Of a stretch of DNA of 64,000 nucleotides, positions 27,910 through 36,852 are shown one piece after another. The stretch spans positions 1 to 64,000 of the forward strand of contig JAJPHG010000011.1 of NCBI GenBank assembly GCA_021325375.1, given 5' to 3'. The first letter of the stretch is position 1. Each line of letters starts with the position of its first letter. The position numbers and the translations under genes are program-made. The stretch is from Alphaproteobacteria bacterium. GTDB lineage: Bacteria; Pseudomonadota; Alphaproteobacteria; Micropepsales; Micropepsaceae. The notes under the pieces are model-generated. The model was not told the DNA's origin. It saw nothing but the letters and a program-made list of their open reading frames with translations, and ran no database searches.

Positions 27910-28332
27910 ATGCCCAGGCGGATCGGCGACGTGGCGCGGGGCGCGGGTGTCGGCGTGGAGACCGTGCGCTTCTACGAGCGCGAGGGTCTCGTCGACCAGC
28001 CGCTCAAGCCCATGCGCGGCTGGCGCGAATACGACGAGGCGGCGCTCGGCCAGATCAACCAGATCAAGCTCGCGCAGGGCATGGGGCTCACCATCGCCGA
28101 CATGAAAGTGCTGAAGGCGCGCGCGAAAGGTGCGCGGGCCCAGTTCTGCGGCGCCGTGCGCGAGACGGTGGCCGCGCGCCTTGACGCCATCGACGCGGAG
28201 ATCGCGGCGCTCTCGCTCAAGCGCGAGGCGCTCGCGGACTGGCTCAAGCAATGCCGCCGGCGCGGCAAGCGCGGCGACTGTCCGCTCTACGCCGGGATCA
28301 ACGCCCTCGCGCCCAAAAGGAGCAAACGATGA
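27910..28332 (+). CDS. merR: MerR-family metal-responsive regulator (Hg/Pb/Cd type)
   Basis: 140 residues: N-terminal winged helix with VGVETVRFYEREGLV, then a long dimerisation helix. Three cysteines (80, 115, 124) have exactly the spacing of MerR Cys82, Cys117 and Cys126 (C-x34-C-x8-C), the last in GDCPL as in MerR SCPL. So it should bind a soft metal ion. I chose ATG 27910, which has GGAG six bases upstream; ATG 27898 would lie almost at the expected transcription start. It lies behind a mer-like operator, and no mer, pbr or cad transport genes are in the window. Confidence 0.85.
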   Translation: MPRRIGDVARGAGVGVETVRFYEREGLVDQPLKPMRGWREYDEAALGQINQIKLAQGMGLTIADMKVLKARAKGARAQFCGAVRETVAARLDAIDAEIAALSLKREALADWLKQCRRRGKRGDCPLYAGINALAPKRSKR

Positions 28333-28793
28333 AAACGCTTGTGCTGTGCGCCGCCTTGGCCATCGCCACGCCTGCCTTCGCGGCGGAGGACGGCGCGCCG
28401 GGATTGGTCGCCAGCTTCATGCGGGCTTGGGATGCCGGCGACGCGAAAGCGCTTGCCGCGCTCTTCGAAGCCGATGCCGATCTCGTCACTCCCGACGGTG
28501 TCGTCGCCAAGGGGCGCGACAATATCGGCAGGTTCTATGCCGCAGTCTTCGCCAACGGCTATGCGGGCTCGAAAGGCGCGGCGCAGATCGTGCAGATGCG
28601 CGCGCTCGGCGCTTCGCTCAGCATCGTCGACGCGCGCTGGTCGATCGCGGGCGCACACAGGGGCGACGGCTCGGAGCGTCCGGCCGAGAGTGGCATCATG
28701 GCGGCGGTTCTGGAGAAGGACGCCGATGGCTGGCGCATCCGCGCGCTGCGCGAGAACCGCGGCGCGGCCGATCTCAAGCCTTTCGGTCCCTGA
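28329..28793 (+). CDS. Secreted SgcJ/EcaC-like NTF2-fold protein
   Basis: 154 residues with a signal peptide (cut near AFAAED, about residue 19) and an NTF2-like domain: LVASFMRAWDAGDAKALAALF, DADLVTPDG and a late DGWRIRALREN strand. Family members are annotated as SgcJ/EcaC oxidoreductases, without a firm activity. ATG 28329 overlaps the merR stop as ATGA, so it is in the same metal-controlled transcript; this is the only candidate target of the regulator here. The 3' end overlaps the convergent MFS gene by 20 bases. Confidence 0.78.
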   Translation: MKTLVLCAALAIATPAFAAEDGAPGLVASFMRAWDAGDAKALAALFEADADLVTPDGVVAKGRDNIGRFYAAVFANGYAGSKGAAQIVQMRALGASLSIVDARWSIAGAHRGDGSERPAESGIMAAVLEKDADGWRIRALRENRGAADLKPFGP

Positions 28794-29943
28794 GCACCAG
28801 CACCAGCGGCAACAGCGCCGCAAGCTCCGCCGCGACCGACACGCCGACAAGCGCGGTCAGCGAGATGTCGTAGAGCCAACCCAGCGCGGCGCTGCCTGCG
28901 AACCAGGCGATGCCGAAGACGGCCGAGAAGATGCCGAACGCGCCTGCCCGCCCGCGATCCGACACCAGGCGCGCGACACCGGCATTGAGCGCGGAGGTCT
29001 CCACGCCCAGCGCCACGCCCCAGCAGATCGCGCCCGCGATCGCGAACCACGTGCTCCCTAGGAAGACGAGTGGCGCCGCGGCCGCCGCGATGAGGATGGC
29101 GGGAAGCAGGACGACGAAGCCGATCCGATCGAACAGCCGTCCGAAGGCCAGCGCGCCCACGCCGGTCGCGCCCATCGCGCCGGCATAGAGCACGGGCACG
29201 AGCACGGGCGTCACCGTCTTCACCTGCGCGAAGTGATAGGCGATGAGCGGCCAGTCGGCGAAGCCGAACGCGACCAGGCCCGCGCTCGCGGCATAGAGCC
29301 AGAAGGCGCGGGGCAGGGCCGTGCTCTCCTGCGTCCTGGCCTTGGGCGCCGCGCGTCCGGCAAAGGGATAGCGCAACGACACGCCGATCACGATCAGCAC
29401 GGTCACGAGCGCGGGTGCGCCCAGCCACAGGAACGCGTCGGTGTATTGCCCGTGACGGGCGAGCACGAGCGCGGTGATGAGCGGGCCGATCAGCGCGCCC
29501 GTCTGGTCCAGCGCCTCGTGCAGGCCGAAGGCCCAGCCCTGGCCGATCTGTTCGCCCGCGCGCGACATCATGGTGTTGGCGGCGGGATTGCGCAGCGCCT
29601 TGCCGGTGCGCTCCAGGATGATGAAGGCGGCCGCCGCCCACCAGCTCCCGGTCAGCGCCATCGCCGGCACCGCGGCCATCTGCAGCACATAGCCCGCCAG
29701 CGTGATCGGCCAATAGGCATGGGTCTTCTCGGCCAGCCGTCCCGAGGCCAGCCTGAGCAGATATCCGAACAGCTCGCCGGTCCCTGCGATGATGCCCACC
29801 GCCGTGCCGCTGGCGCCGAGCAGGGCGAGATAGGGCCCGGTGATCCCACGCATGCCCTCATACGCCATGTCGGCGAAGAGGCTGACGACGCCGAACGCGA
29901 CGATGAAGGCGAGCGCGGATTTCTTGTCGAAGGTTTCGGGCAT
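28774..29943 (-). CDS. MFS transporter
   Basis: 389 residues with about 11-12 hydrophobic segments. It opens KKSALAFIVAFGVVSLFADMAYEGMRGITGPYL and carries LERTGKALRNPAANTMMSRA between helices 4 and 5, features of a bacterial MFS group whose substrate is unknown to me. The central loop (about 195-215) is basic. It converges on the merR-linked operon with a 20-base overlap and starts beside the nested repeat at 29973. Confidence 0.82.
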   Translation of the reverse strand: MPETFDKKSALAFIVAFGVVSLFADMAYEGMRGITGPYLALLGASGTAVGIIAGTGELFGYLLRLASGRLAEKTHAYWPITLAGYVLQMAAVPAMALTGSWWAAAAFIILERTGKALRNPAANTMMSRAGEQIGQGWAFGLHEALDQTGALIGPLITALVLARHGQYTDAFLWLGAPALVTVLIVIGVSLRYPFAGRAAPKARTQESTALPRAFWLYAASAGLVAFGFADWPLIAYHFAQVKTVTPVLVPVLYAGAMGATGVGALAFGRLFDRIGFVVLLPAILIAAAAAPLVFLGSTWFAIAGAICWGVALGVETSALNAGVARLVSDRGRAGAFGIFSAVFGIAWFAGSAALGWLYDISLTALVGVSVAAELAALLPLVLVLRDRKA

Positions 29944-29972
29944 GGCGGAGGCTCTTCAAACCGAAAACATTC

Positions 29973-30151
29973 TGTCATGGCCCGCGAATGCGGGCCACCC
30001 AGTTGGGTTCTGCATTACTGAAAATGACACACGCGGAGACGCGGAGTGCACGGAGGATGAGCTCGACTCCGCGCACTCCGCGTCTCCGCGTGAAATTCCT
30101 TCAGGACCTCGCTGGCGTCACCTGGGTGGCCCGCTTTCGCGGGCCATGACA
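29973..30151. repeat. Nested palindromic repeat (copy 1, full form)
   Basis: Outer arms: TGTCATGGCCCGCGAATGCG at the left and its near-complement ending GGGCCATGACA at the right, each next to CCACCCAG or CTGGGTGG. Inside, 30030-30092 is a second dyad, ACGCGGAGACGCGGAGTGC facing ACTCCGCGTCTCCGCGTG. Copy 3 at 43509-43687 has the same design in the opposite orientation. No open frame inside. It separates two genes on the same strand. Confidence 0.8.
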
Positions 30152-30154
30152 ATT

Positions 30155-31297
30155 TTAGATCAAATGCAATTTCACCGACGGTTTCGCCTCGCCGCGCTCG
30201 AAGGTTTCGTTCCAGTCCTCGAAGGACGCCGCGTCGCCGGGGCGGGCGTGGAAATAGAGCCGCTGGGCCAGGCTGCGCACCGGCGCCGCCATCCACAGCG
30301 CGTTGATGAGGGCGTTGGGCAGCGCGAGATCAAGCGCGCGGCGCATCAACAGCTTGGCGCGGTAGCGCGGCGCCTCCTTGGCGAGTGCGCGCACGGGATG
30401 CGGGCCGAGGCCGTCCAGGTGCTCGCTCACCAGCTGCGCCGCGCGGCGACCGAACGCGAGCGCGGTGTGGATGCCGCCGCCCGTCACCGGCGAGACCATG
30501 CCGGCCGCGTCGCCCACCAGCATCACGCGCCGCGTGCCCAGATTGGACAGCGTCCCGCCCGTGGGGATCAGCCCGCTGCGACGTTCCTCGGTCTTGATCT
30601 CGCGCAGGTCGCAGAAGGTTTTTAGACGGCGCAGGAACAGGCCGAGATCCGGCCTGGCGGGCTTGGTCGCCGCGACCCCGATCTGGGTCACACCCACGCC
30701 CGGCACGACCCAGGCGATGTAGCCCGGCGCGATGGCGCTGTCGGCGAAACAATGCAGGAAGCGCGGGTCGAAGCCTTTCAGCTCCTCGCACTCGATCTCC
30801 ATGCCGGTCAGGAAATGCTTGTTGCGGCTGAGCCCGAAACATTCCGCCACGCGCGAGCGCGCGCCGTCGGCGCCGACCAGGAAGTCCGCATGCAGGCCGA
30901 GCGAAGACAGCGCCACACCGCGCGCATGCTCCAGGCCGTGCTCGAACCGGGCGCCATACATCAGCTCGGCGCCGGCGCGCGCCGCCTCGTCCGCCATCCA
31001 GCGCAGCACGCCCGCGGTGTCTGTCGCCTGGAAGAAATAGCCCGGCGCGTGAAGGTCGAGCGCGCGGTCGTCGGGGGCGTAGAGGCGCACGCCGCGCACC
31101 TTGCGCATCAGCCGCGCCGGAAGGTCGAAATCGTCGCTCGCCTCCTTGACCACGATGCCGGTGGTGCGCACGCGCGCGCCCGGCTCCTTCTTGGCGTCGA
31201 TGACGGCGACCTTGAGCCCGCGCAGCGCCGCGGTGCGCGCGCAGGCGAGCCCTGCGAAGCTCCCGCCCACCACGGCGAGATCGAATTTGCGGATCAT
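30155..31297 (-). CDS. FAD-dependent oxidoreductase, geranylgeranyl reductase-like
   Basis: 380 residues. N-terminal FAD-binding VVGGSFAGLACARTAALRG, a middle GADGARSRVAECFGL, and a second FAD motif VMLVGDAAGMVSPVTGGGIH, the order seen in geranylgeranyl reductases and related lipid-modifying flavoproteins. It may saturate isoprenoid chains or hydroxylate a lipid, but no isoprenoid genes are adjacent. ATG 31297 has GGAGGG upstream. Its promoter and first codons (M-x-RKF) match those of the next gene upstream, 31350-31871. Confidence 0.82.
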   Translation of the reverse strand: MIRKFDLAVVGGSFAGLACARTAALRGLKVAVIDAKKEPGARVRTTGIVVKEASDDFDLPARLMRKVRGVRLYAPDDRALDLHAPGYFFQATDTAGVLRWMADEAARAGAELMYGARFEHGLEHARGVALSSLGLHADFLVGADGARSRVAECFGLSRNKHFLTGMEIECEELKGFDPRFLHCFADSAIAPGYIAWVVPGVGVTQIGVAATKPARPDLGLFLRRLKTFCDLREIKTEERRSGLIPTGGTLSNLGTRRVMLVGDAAGMVSPVTGGGIHTALAFGRRAAQLVSEHLDGLGPHPVRALAKEAPRYRAKLLMRRALDLALPNALINALWMAAPVRSLAQRLYFHARPGDAASFEDWNETFERGEAKPSVKLHLI

Positions 31298-31319
31298 GGC
31301 AACCCTCCAGCGGGGGAAT

Positions 31320-31349
31320 TCTATCCCATCCGGTGGCGGGATTGTGACG
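31320..31349 (-). promoter_or_regulatory. ECF-like promoter, copy A
   Basis: Reading leftward: CGTCACA at 31349-31343, a 17-bp spacer and GATAGA at 31325-31320, 22 bases before the ATG. It is nearly the same as copy B at 31894-31922. TGTCACA is the -35 reported for ECF41-group sigma factors, though the -10 differs. Confidence 0.45.
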
Positions 31350-31871
31350 CTATTGCGCGCGTTTCAAAACGGTGCGGGCGAATGGCGCGAGCTTGCCGCC
31401 GGTCTCCTGGTCCATGTCCATCGTCCAGGTGCCGTCCCCGGCGTGCCAGGCGAAGGTCGTGTGGAAGCGGCCCGGATCGTCGCGGTCCTGGAAGATAAAG
31501 GGGATGGCGTCTCCCCGGCGCGTCGCATAGCCGAGCGACTGGGTGGAGATGCTGCCATAGTCGTCGAGCCAGACGCAGTCATAGATCCGCTTCTTCGCGT
31601 CCCAGCCGATATAGACGGTCGCCTGATAGACGGGCGAGCCGTCCTTGTTCTTCTCGCGCGAGACCTCGTGCAGTTCGAGATATTGGTGCGCGAGCACCCA
31701 CTCAGCGCTGACGTCGTGCGTGACCGAGCCTTTGTCCATCCGCCCGGTCAGCACCCATCTGCCGACAAGATGGTCGACCAGCGGATCGTTGAACGTCGCC
31801 TGCTGGGCGAAGGCCGGGGCACAAGCGAGTCTTAAGCTCACGATAACGACGAGATGGAATTTGCGCATCAT
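31350..31871 (-). CDS. Secreted DUF1579-like protein
   Basis: 173 residues with a signal peptide (cut near AFAQ, about residue 22). The mature part is a predicted beta-barrel: LVDHLVGRWVLTGRMD, then a run of strands with YQATVYIGWDAKKRIYDCVW and a late TWTMDMDQE. This resembles the DUF1579 / lipocalin-like group with no known activity. ATG 31871 follows GGAGGG; a second ATG is the next codon. It is transcribed in the same direction as the reductase at 30155-31297 from a near-identical promoter. Confidence 0.65.
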   Translation of the reverse strand: MMRKFHLVVIVSLRLACAPAFAQQATFNDPLVDHLVGRWVLTGRMDKGSVTHDVSAEWVLAHQYLELHEVSREKNKDGSPVYQATVYIGWDAKKRIYDCVWLDDYGSISTQSLGYATRRGDAIPFIFQDRDDPGRFHTTFAWHAGDGTWTMDMDQETGGKLAPFARTVLKRAQ

Positions 31872-31893
31872 GGCAGCCCTCCAGCCGGACAAG

Positions 31894-31922
31894 TCTATCC
31901 CACCGACGGCCGGATTGTGACA
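31894..31922 (-). promoter_or_regulatory. ECF-like promoter, copy B
   Basis: Reading leftward: TGTCACA at 31922-31916, a 16-bp spacer and GATAGA at 31899-31894, 22 bases before the ATG at 31871. The sequence around it matches copy A (31320-31349) over roughly 50 bp including the GGAGGG ribosome-binding site. Confidence 0.45.
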
Positions 31923-31931
31923 GCAGCCCAA

Positions 31932-32060
31932 CCCTCCCCTTGAGGGAGGGTCGAAAAATGGGAAGCATTTTTCGGGGAGGGGTGAGCAGGACGGCTACCC
32001 TCCCCGAAATTTGCTTCGCTGCGCTCAGCAAATTGTCGACCCTCCCTCAAGGGGAGGGTG
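31932..32060. repeat. Palindromic repeat with CCCTCCCCTTGAGGGAGGG ends
   Basis: The left end CCCTCCCCTTGAGGGAGGG is repeated in inverted form at the right end (CCCTCCCTCAAGGGGAGGG). Two inner dyads around ATTTTTCGGGGAGGG and TACCCTCCCCGAAATTT lie between. It fills the gap between pheT and the DUF1579-like gene and could terminate pheT. Confidence 0.75.
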
Positions 32061-32063
32061 GAC

Positions 32064-34448
32064 TCAGCTCCGCAAACTCGCACCCGTGGCTTTCGTCACC
32101 GCGGCGACGATCTTGGCGGCCACCGCCTCGATCTCGGCGTCGGTCAGCGTCTTGTCCTTGGGCTGCAGGCGCACCGCGATGGCGAGCGACTTCTTACCTT
32201 CGGTAACGCCCGCACCCTGATAGACGTCGAACAGAGACACCTGCTCGATGAGCTGGCGGTCGACGTTGCGCGCGGCTTTGAGCACGTCGTCGGCCGTGAC
32301 TTTGGCATCCACCACGAAGGCGAAATCGCGCTCGACCGCGGGATAGGGCGAGGGCTGATAAGCCGAACGTGCCTTGCCCTTGGTCTTGGGCTCGGGGATC
32401 GCGTCGAGGAAGACCTCGAACGCGGCGGCCGGGCCCTTGATGTCGAAGGCGGCGGCTATGGCCGGATGCAGCTCGCCGAAATAACCCAGAACCTTTGGCC
32501 CGAGCGCGAGCGTTCCCGAACGGCCGGGATGATACCAGGGCGCGGCACCCGCCTTGATCGGCGCGGTCATGGCCGCGCCCATCGCGCTTTCGAGCACGGC
32601 CAGCATGTCGGCCTTCACGTCATAGGCGTCCGCCGGATGGGTGGATTTGCTCCAGGCGCGCGCGCCGCTTCCGATGCGCAGGCCTGCGGCGACGTTCGTC
32701 TGCGCCTCAGGCATCCCGCTTTCGAACTGGGCGCCGATCTCGAAGAGCATCAGCTCGCCGAAGCCGCGCGCCTGGTTGCGGCTCGCCGCCGCCAGCAGCG
32801 ACGGCAGCACGTTCGGCCGCATCGCGTCGAGATCGGCGGCGATCGGGTTCTCGAGCTGGCGCGCGTCGTCGCCGCCGCCGAAGAGCTTGGCATGGGCGCG
32901 CGGAATGAAGGTGAGATTGATCGTCTCGTTGAAGCCGCGTGCGGCAAGGGTGCGGCGCGCCAGGCGCGTGCGGCGCTGGGCGGAGGTGAGCGTGGGTTTG
33001 GCCACGGCCTCGTCGCGCGCCAGCGGCAGCGACGGCACCTTGTCCAGGCCGTGGATGCGCACGACCTCCTCGACGAGATCCGCATTGCCTTCGATGTCGA
33101 GACGCCAGGACGGCGGCGAGACGGCGAGCGTCGCGCCATCCGCCACGGCGAAGCCGAGCTTTGTCAGGATACGGACGATCTCGTCCTTGCCGACCTCGAT
33201 GCCGCCCAGCGAGCGCACGCGGGAGATGTCGAACGCGATCTCGCGGCGCCATGCGGGCGGCGCGCCCGCGACGACGACTTCGGAGGGCTCGCCGCCGCAC
33301 CACTCCAGGATCCACTTCGTGGCGAGCTCGATCCCGCTCACCACGAATTCCGGATCGACGCCGCGCTCGAAGCGGTAGCGCGCATCGGAGAGGATGGCGA
33401 GCTTGCGTCCTGTCTGCGCCGTGCGCACGGGGTCGAACCAGGCCGATTCGATGAACACATTCACGGTCGCGTCGCTGCAGCCCGAATCTTCGCCGCCCAT
33501 CACGCCCGCGATGCCGCGCGCGGCGCCGTCATCGGCGATCACGGTCATGCTCGAATCGAGCGTGTAGGTCTTGCCGTCCAGCGCCAGCAATTGCTCGCCG
33601 TCGCGGGCGAAGCGCGCCTGGATGTCGCCTTTGAGCTTGTCGGCGTCGAAGACGTGCAGCGGCCGGCCGCGGTCGTGGCTCATCAGATTGGTCACGTCGA
33701 CCAGCGCCGAGATGGGCCTCAGCCCGATGGCCTTCAACCGGTCCTGCACCCATCGGGGCGACGGCCCGTTCTTCACGCCGCGCACCAGCCTGCCTGCGAA
33801 GATCGGGCAGGCGTCGCCGGCATTGAGCGCGACCCTGATCGGGCTCGCATATTTGCCCGCGACCGCTTCGACCTTCGGCGTCTTGAGCGTGCCGAGGCCC
33901 GCGGCCGCCAGATCGCGCGCGATGCCGTACACGCTGGTCGCGTCGCCGCGATTGGGCGTGATCGCGACGTCGATGACGGGATCGTTCAGGCCCAGCGCCT
34001 TCGCGGCGGGCGTGCCGACCACGGCATCGGCGCCAAGCTCGATGATGCCGGTATGATCGTCGCCGAGCAGCAGCTCGCGCGACGAGCACAGCATGCCGCG
34101 CGACTCCAACCCGCGGATGGTGCCGACCTTGAGCGCTTCGCCGCTCACTGGGATCACGACGCCGGGCCGCGCGAACACGGCCTTCATGCCGGTATGCGCA
34201 TTGGGCGCGCCGCAGACGACCTGGATCGGGGCGCCTGTTCCGGCGTCCACCATGCACAGCTTCAGCTTGTCGGCATTGGGATGCTTCTCGGCCGAGACGA
34301 CATGGGCGACGACGAAGTCCTTCAGACGCGCGCCCGCGTCCTCGACCGATTCCACTTCGAGCCCGATGGAGGTGAGCTTGTCGGCGACCGCCGCAGCATC
34401 CGCATTGGTGTCGAGATGATCCTTGAGCCAGGAGAGCGAGAATTTCAT
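32064..34448 (-). CDS. pheT: Phenylalanine-tRNA ligase beta subunit
   Basis: Forms the alpha2-beta2 enzyme that charges tRNA-Phe. 794 residues: N-terminal [13 protein letters not shown], an inserted tRNA-binding OB fold (about 40-150), the B3/B4 editing domain, B5, a catalytic-like core and the C-terminal ferredoxin-fold anticodon-binding domain ([13 protein letters not shown]). ATG 34448 overlaps the pheS stop as ATGA; a longer frame runs into pheS without homology. A palindromic repeat follows. Confidence 0.95.
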   Translation of the reverse strand: MKFSLSWLKDHLDTNADAAAVADKLTSIGLEVESVEDAGARLKDFVVAHVVSAEKHPNADKLKLCMVDAGTGAPIQVVCGAPNAHTGMKAVFARPGVVIPVSGEALKVGTIRGLESRGMLCSSRELLLGDDHTGIIELGADAVVGTPAAKALGLNDPVIDVAITPNRGDATSVYGIARDLAAAGLGTLKTPKVEAVAGKYASPIRVALNAGDACPIFAGRLVRGVKNGPSPRWVQDRLKAIGLRPISALVDVTNLMSHDRGRPLHVFDADKLKGDIQARFARDGEQLLALDGKTYTLDSSMTVIADDGAARGIAGVMGGEDSGCSDATVNVFIESAWFDPVRTAQTGRKLAILSDARYRFERGVDPEFVVSGIELATKWILEWCGGEPSEVVVAGAPPAWRREIAFDISRVRSLGGIEVGKDEIVRILTKLGFAVADGATLAVSPPSWRLDIEGNADLVEEVVRIHGLDKVPSLPLARDEAVAKPTLTSAQRRTRLARRTLAARGFNETINLTFIPRAHAKLFGGGDDARQLENPIAADLDAMRPNVLPSLLAAASRNQARGFGELMLFEIGAQFESGMPEAQTNVAAGLRIGSGARAWSKSTHPADAYDVKADMLAVLESAMGAAMTAPIKAGAAPWYHPGRSGTLALGPKVLGYFGELHPAIAAAFDIKGPAAAFEVFLDAIPEPKTKGKARSAYQPSPYPAVERDFAFVVDAKVTADDVLKAARNVDRQLIEQVSLFDVYQGAGVTEGKKSLAIAVRLQPKDKTLTDAEIEAVAAKIVAAVTKATGASLRS

Positions 34449-35524
34449 CGGCTGAGCCCTCCGTCCAACGTCGGCACGTCGAGCGCGGCGAAGCCGAAAT
34501 GCCTGAGCCAGCGCAAATCCGATTCGAAGAACGGACGGATGTCGGGGATGCCGTATTTCAGCATCGCGAGCCGGTCGAGGCCGCCGCCGAACGCGAAGCC
34601 CTGATATCTCCCGGAATCGATGCCGCACATCTCCAGCACGCGCGGATGGACCATGCCGGAGCCCGCGAGCTCCAGCCAGTCATTGCCTTGGCCGAAGACG
34701 ATGCGCCCCGGCACCGAACGGTCGCAGCGCAGGTCCCATTCGACGCTGGGCTCGGTGAAGGGGAAATAGGACGGCCGCGCGCGCAGCTCGACCTGGGCGA
34801 CCTCGAAGAACGCCTTGTAGAACTCTTCCAGCACCCATTTGAGATTGGCGAGGCTCGCGCTCTCGTCGATCACCAGGCCTTCATATTGATGGAACATCGG
34901 CGAATGCGTCGCGTCGGAATCGACGCGATAGGCCCGGCCGGGCGAGATGATGCGGATGGGCGGCTTCTGCTTGAGCATCGTGCGCACCTGCACCGGCGAG
35001 GTGTGGGTGCGTAAGACGTGGCGCGAACCGTCGCCCTGCTTGGCGACATAGAACGTGTCGTGCATCTGCCGCGCCGGATGATCGGGCGGGATGTTGAGCT
35101 TGGTGAAATTGTAGTCGTCGAACTCGATATCGGGGCCCTCGGCGACGGCGAAGCCAAGGTCCGCGAAGATCGCGGTCACCTCGTCGAGCACTTGGCTCAC
35201 GGGATGGATCGTGCCTTGCGGCTCGGGACGCACGGGCAGCGTCACATCGATGCGCTCGGAGGCGAGACGCGCGTTGAGTGCTTCGGTCTGAAGCTCGGTC
35301 TTGCGCGCGGCGATGGCCTCAGTGACGCGGTCGCGCAGGGTGTTGAACAGCGGGCCGTTCGCCTTACGCTCCTCGGGCGACATGCCGCCTAAGGATTTGA
35401 GCAGCTCGCTGATGCTGCCCTTCTAGCCGAGCGCCGCCACGCGCACGGCGTCGAGCGCGGCCTCGTCGACGGCCGCGGCGATGCTCTCAACAATCTGTCG
35501 TTCGAGCGAAGAGATATCGGTCAT
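34445..35524 (-). CDS. pheS: Phenylalanine-tRNA ligase alpha subunit, in-frame amber at codon 34
   Basis: Catalytic subunit. The full frame is 360 codons from ATG 35524: [16 protein letters not shown] opens it as in the family, and codon 34 is TAG (35425-35423) where homologues have Lys in LGKKG. Frame and homology continue straight after it ([19 protein letters not shown]) to a normal end. Catalytic motifs are intact, for example [31 protein letters not shown] and [12 protein letters not shown]. Restart at ATG 35383 would give 312 residues without the first 47, part of the tRNA-binding coiled coil. See findings. Confidence 0.88.
35423..35425 (-). other. pheS: In-frame TAG codon in pheS
   Basis: TAG on the minus strand, flanked in frame by GCG CTC GGC and AAG GGC AGC. 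One base change (AAG to TAG) would create it. Other genes here stop at TAG (for example those ending at 6877 and 37542), so recoding of amber is unlikely. Confidence 0.85.
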
Positions 35525-35546
35525 TGCAAGTCCATCCGCATCCAAT

Positions 35547-35672
35547 TTGTCATGGCCCGCGAATGCAGGCCACCCAGGTGACATCTGGCGGATGGGTGCC
35601 GATAGGATTGCGCGAAACCGTCACGATAGAACTTGGCCCAACTGGGTGGCCCGCATTCGCGGGCCATGACAG
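35547..35672. repeat. Palindromic repeat (outer arms only, copy 2)
   Basis: Begins TTGTCATGGCCCGCGAATGC and ends with GCGGGCCATGACA, the same outer arms as the nested elements at 29973 and 43509, but lacks their inner CGCGGAGACGCGGAG dyad. It sits between rplT and pheS and is the most likely 3' end of the rpmI-rplT transcript. Confidence 0.75.
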
Positions 35673-35702
35673 TTGGGAGTGTGACGATCGGCGAAGCGAT
35701 CC

Positions 35703-36050
35703 TTACGCCGTGGCCTGGTCCACCAGGGCCTTGAAGGCATCGGGCTCGTGGACGGCGAGGTCGGAGAGGACCTTGCGGTCGATCTCGATGCCCGCCTTGG
35801 CGAGCCCGCTGATAAATCGGCTGTAGGTGAGGCCGTGCAGGCGACAGCCCGCATTGATGCGCTGGATCCAGAGCGCGCGGAAATTGCGCTTCTTCTCCTT
35901 GCGGCCGATATAGTTGTGCTGCAGCGAACGATCCGCCGCGGCGTTGGCCGAGGTGATCGTGTTCTTGAGGCGGCCGTAGAAGCCCTTGACCTGCTTGAAG
36001 ACCTTCTTGCGGCGGGCGTGCGAAGGGACGGAACGGGGAGCTCTCGACAT
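35703..36050 (-). CDS. rplT: 50S ribosomal protein L20
   Basis: 115 residues, normal length. The N-terminal basic extension with [20 protein letters not shown] and the following [20 protein letters not shown] are the family signatures. It binds 23S rRNA early in 50S assembly. It starts 11 bases after rpmI stops, in the usual rpmI-rplT order, with pheST downstream on the same strand. Confidence 0.97.
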   Translation of the reverse strand: MSRAPRSVPSHARRKKVFKQVKGFYGRLKNTITSANAAADRSLQHNYIGRKEKKRNFRALWIQRINAGCRLHGLTYSRFISGLAKAGIEIDRKVLSDLAVHEPDAFKALVDQATA

Positions 36051-36061
36051 CTATCTCTCCC

Positions 36062-36259
36062 TCAACCGTAGGGCATCCAGCGCTTCACGCGCTGGGTTTC
36101 GGACGACGACAGGACCGCGGTGCCCCGCAGGTCGCGCGTGCGCGCCGGCGAGTTGTTGATCAAGCGGTGGCGCTTGCCGACCTGGTGGGTCTTGATCTTG
36201 CCGGTCGCGGTGAATTTGAAGCGCTTCTTGGCGCCGGATTTGGTCTTCATCTTGGGCAT
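36062..36259 (-). CDS. rpmI: 50S ribosomal protein L35
   Basis: 65 residues beginning MPKMKTKSGAKKRFKFTATG, diagnostic of L35. ATG 36259 has AGGAG ten bases upstream; a 24-residue longer frame exists but is not family-like. infC, often the gene before rpmI, is absent; a ribbon-helix-helix gene takes that position. Confidence 0.97.
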   Translation of the reverse strand: MPKMKTKSGAKKRFKFTATGKIKTHQVGKRHRLINNSPARTRDLRGTAVLSSSETQRVKRWMPYG

Positions 36260-36348
36260 TTTGCGGATACTCCTGACGGCTCTAGGGCCGGTTCGCATTA
36301 CGAGCCGCCACGGCATGCCCTGCCGGGCCACTCACGAAAGAGCGGGCG

Positions 36349-36376
36349 TCTTAAAGGGGGTGTCCAGGTTTTGCAA
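36349..36376 (-). promoter_or_regulatory. Candidate promoter of rpmI-rplT
   Basis: Reading leftward: TTGCAA at 36376-36371, a 16-bp spacer and TTAAGA at 36354-36349. It would give a leader of about 80 bases before rpmI, long enough for L20-type feedback, though I cannot assign a structure. Confidence 0.4.
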
Positions 36377-36384
36377 GCCGGCCT

Positions 36385-36615
36385 TTAGGAATTCTCGGCC
36401 GTCTTCTGTTCGGGCGTCACGCCGAAATCCTGCGATTTCGCCCCGCCATCGGCGACCGAAAAGCCTTCCGCGGCCAGGCCGCGCTTGAGAAGCTCGCGCA
36501 CCGCCGCCGCCCGGCTCGGCATCCGCGCCCCGAAGCGCCACGTGTCCAGCGCCTCCAATTCCCTTTCCGTCAGCATGATCTGCAAGCGCTCGCCGCGCGT
36601 CAGTCCGGATGTCAT
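36385..36615 (-). CDS. Ribbon-helix-helix (CopG/Arc-like) protein
   Basis: 76 residues. The segment LQIMLTERELEALDTWRFGARMPSRAAAVRELLKRGL (shown here only by its ends LTERELEALD and RAAAVRELLKRGL) has the strand-helix-helix pattern of RHH DNA-binding proteins, followed by a flexible tail. GGAGGG precedes ATG 36615. No toxin gene is adjacent, so it is more likely a stand-alone regulator than an antitoxin. It shares a 237-bp divergent gap with the histidine kinase gene; that gap is AT-rich and has a TTGACA near 36803. Confidence 0.65.
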   Translation of the reverse strand: MTSGLTRGERLQIMLTERELEALDTWRFGARMPSRAAAVRELLKRGLAAEGFSVADGGAKSQDFGVTPEQKTAENS

Positions 36616-36852
36616 GGCGCCCTCCGCAGTTGCCTTTTCCAGATCGTCCCCGGACTATTCAGTCACTTACTCACTGTGCTGTAAAGCAGGAGAATGAAGA
36701 TTCAACGCAAGAGGCTAACGATTTGTTCCAACGGTCTCCCGCTCAAGTAACGGTAAATGTGTCAGATGCTCATCTAACTCATTGAAATCAATGACTATTT
36801 TCTTGACACAGGGGGATGAAGGCGCCAGGGTGTCGCGGATTGGAGGGCCCTC

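Noticed and set aside
27910..28332. A mercury-resistance operon
   Set aside because: Only the regulator and operator look mer-like; no transport or reductase genes are present.
35423..35425. Stop-codon reassignment as explanation for the pheS amber
   Set aside because: Other genes in the window end at TAG where homology ends, and I see no suppressor tRNA here.
36385..36615. Antitoxin of a toxin-antitoxin pair
   Set aside because: No small toxin gene lies beside the ribbon-helix-helix gene; its neighbours are rpmI and a divergent kinase.
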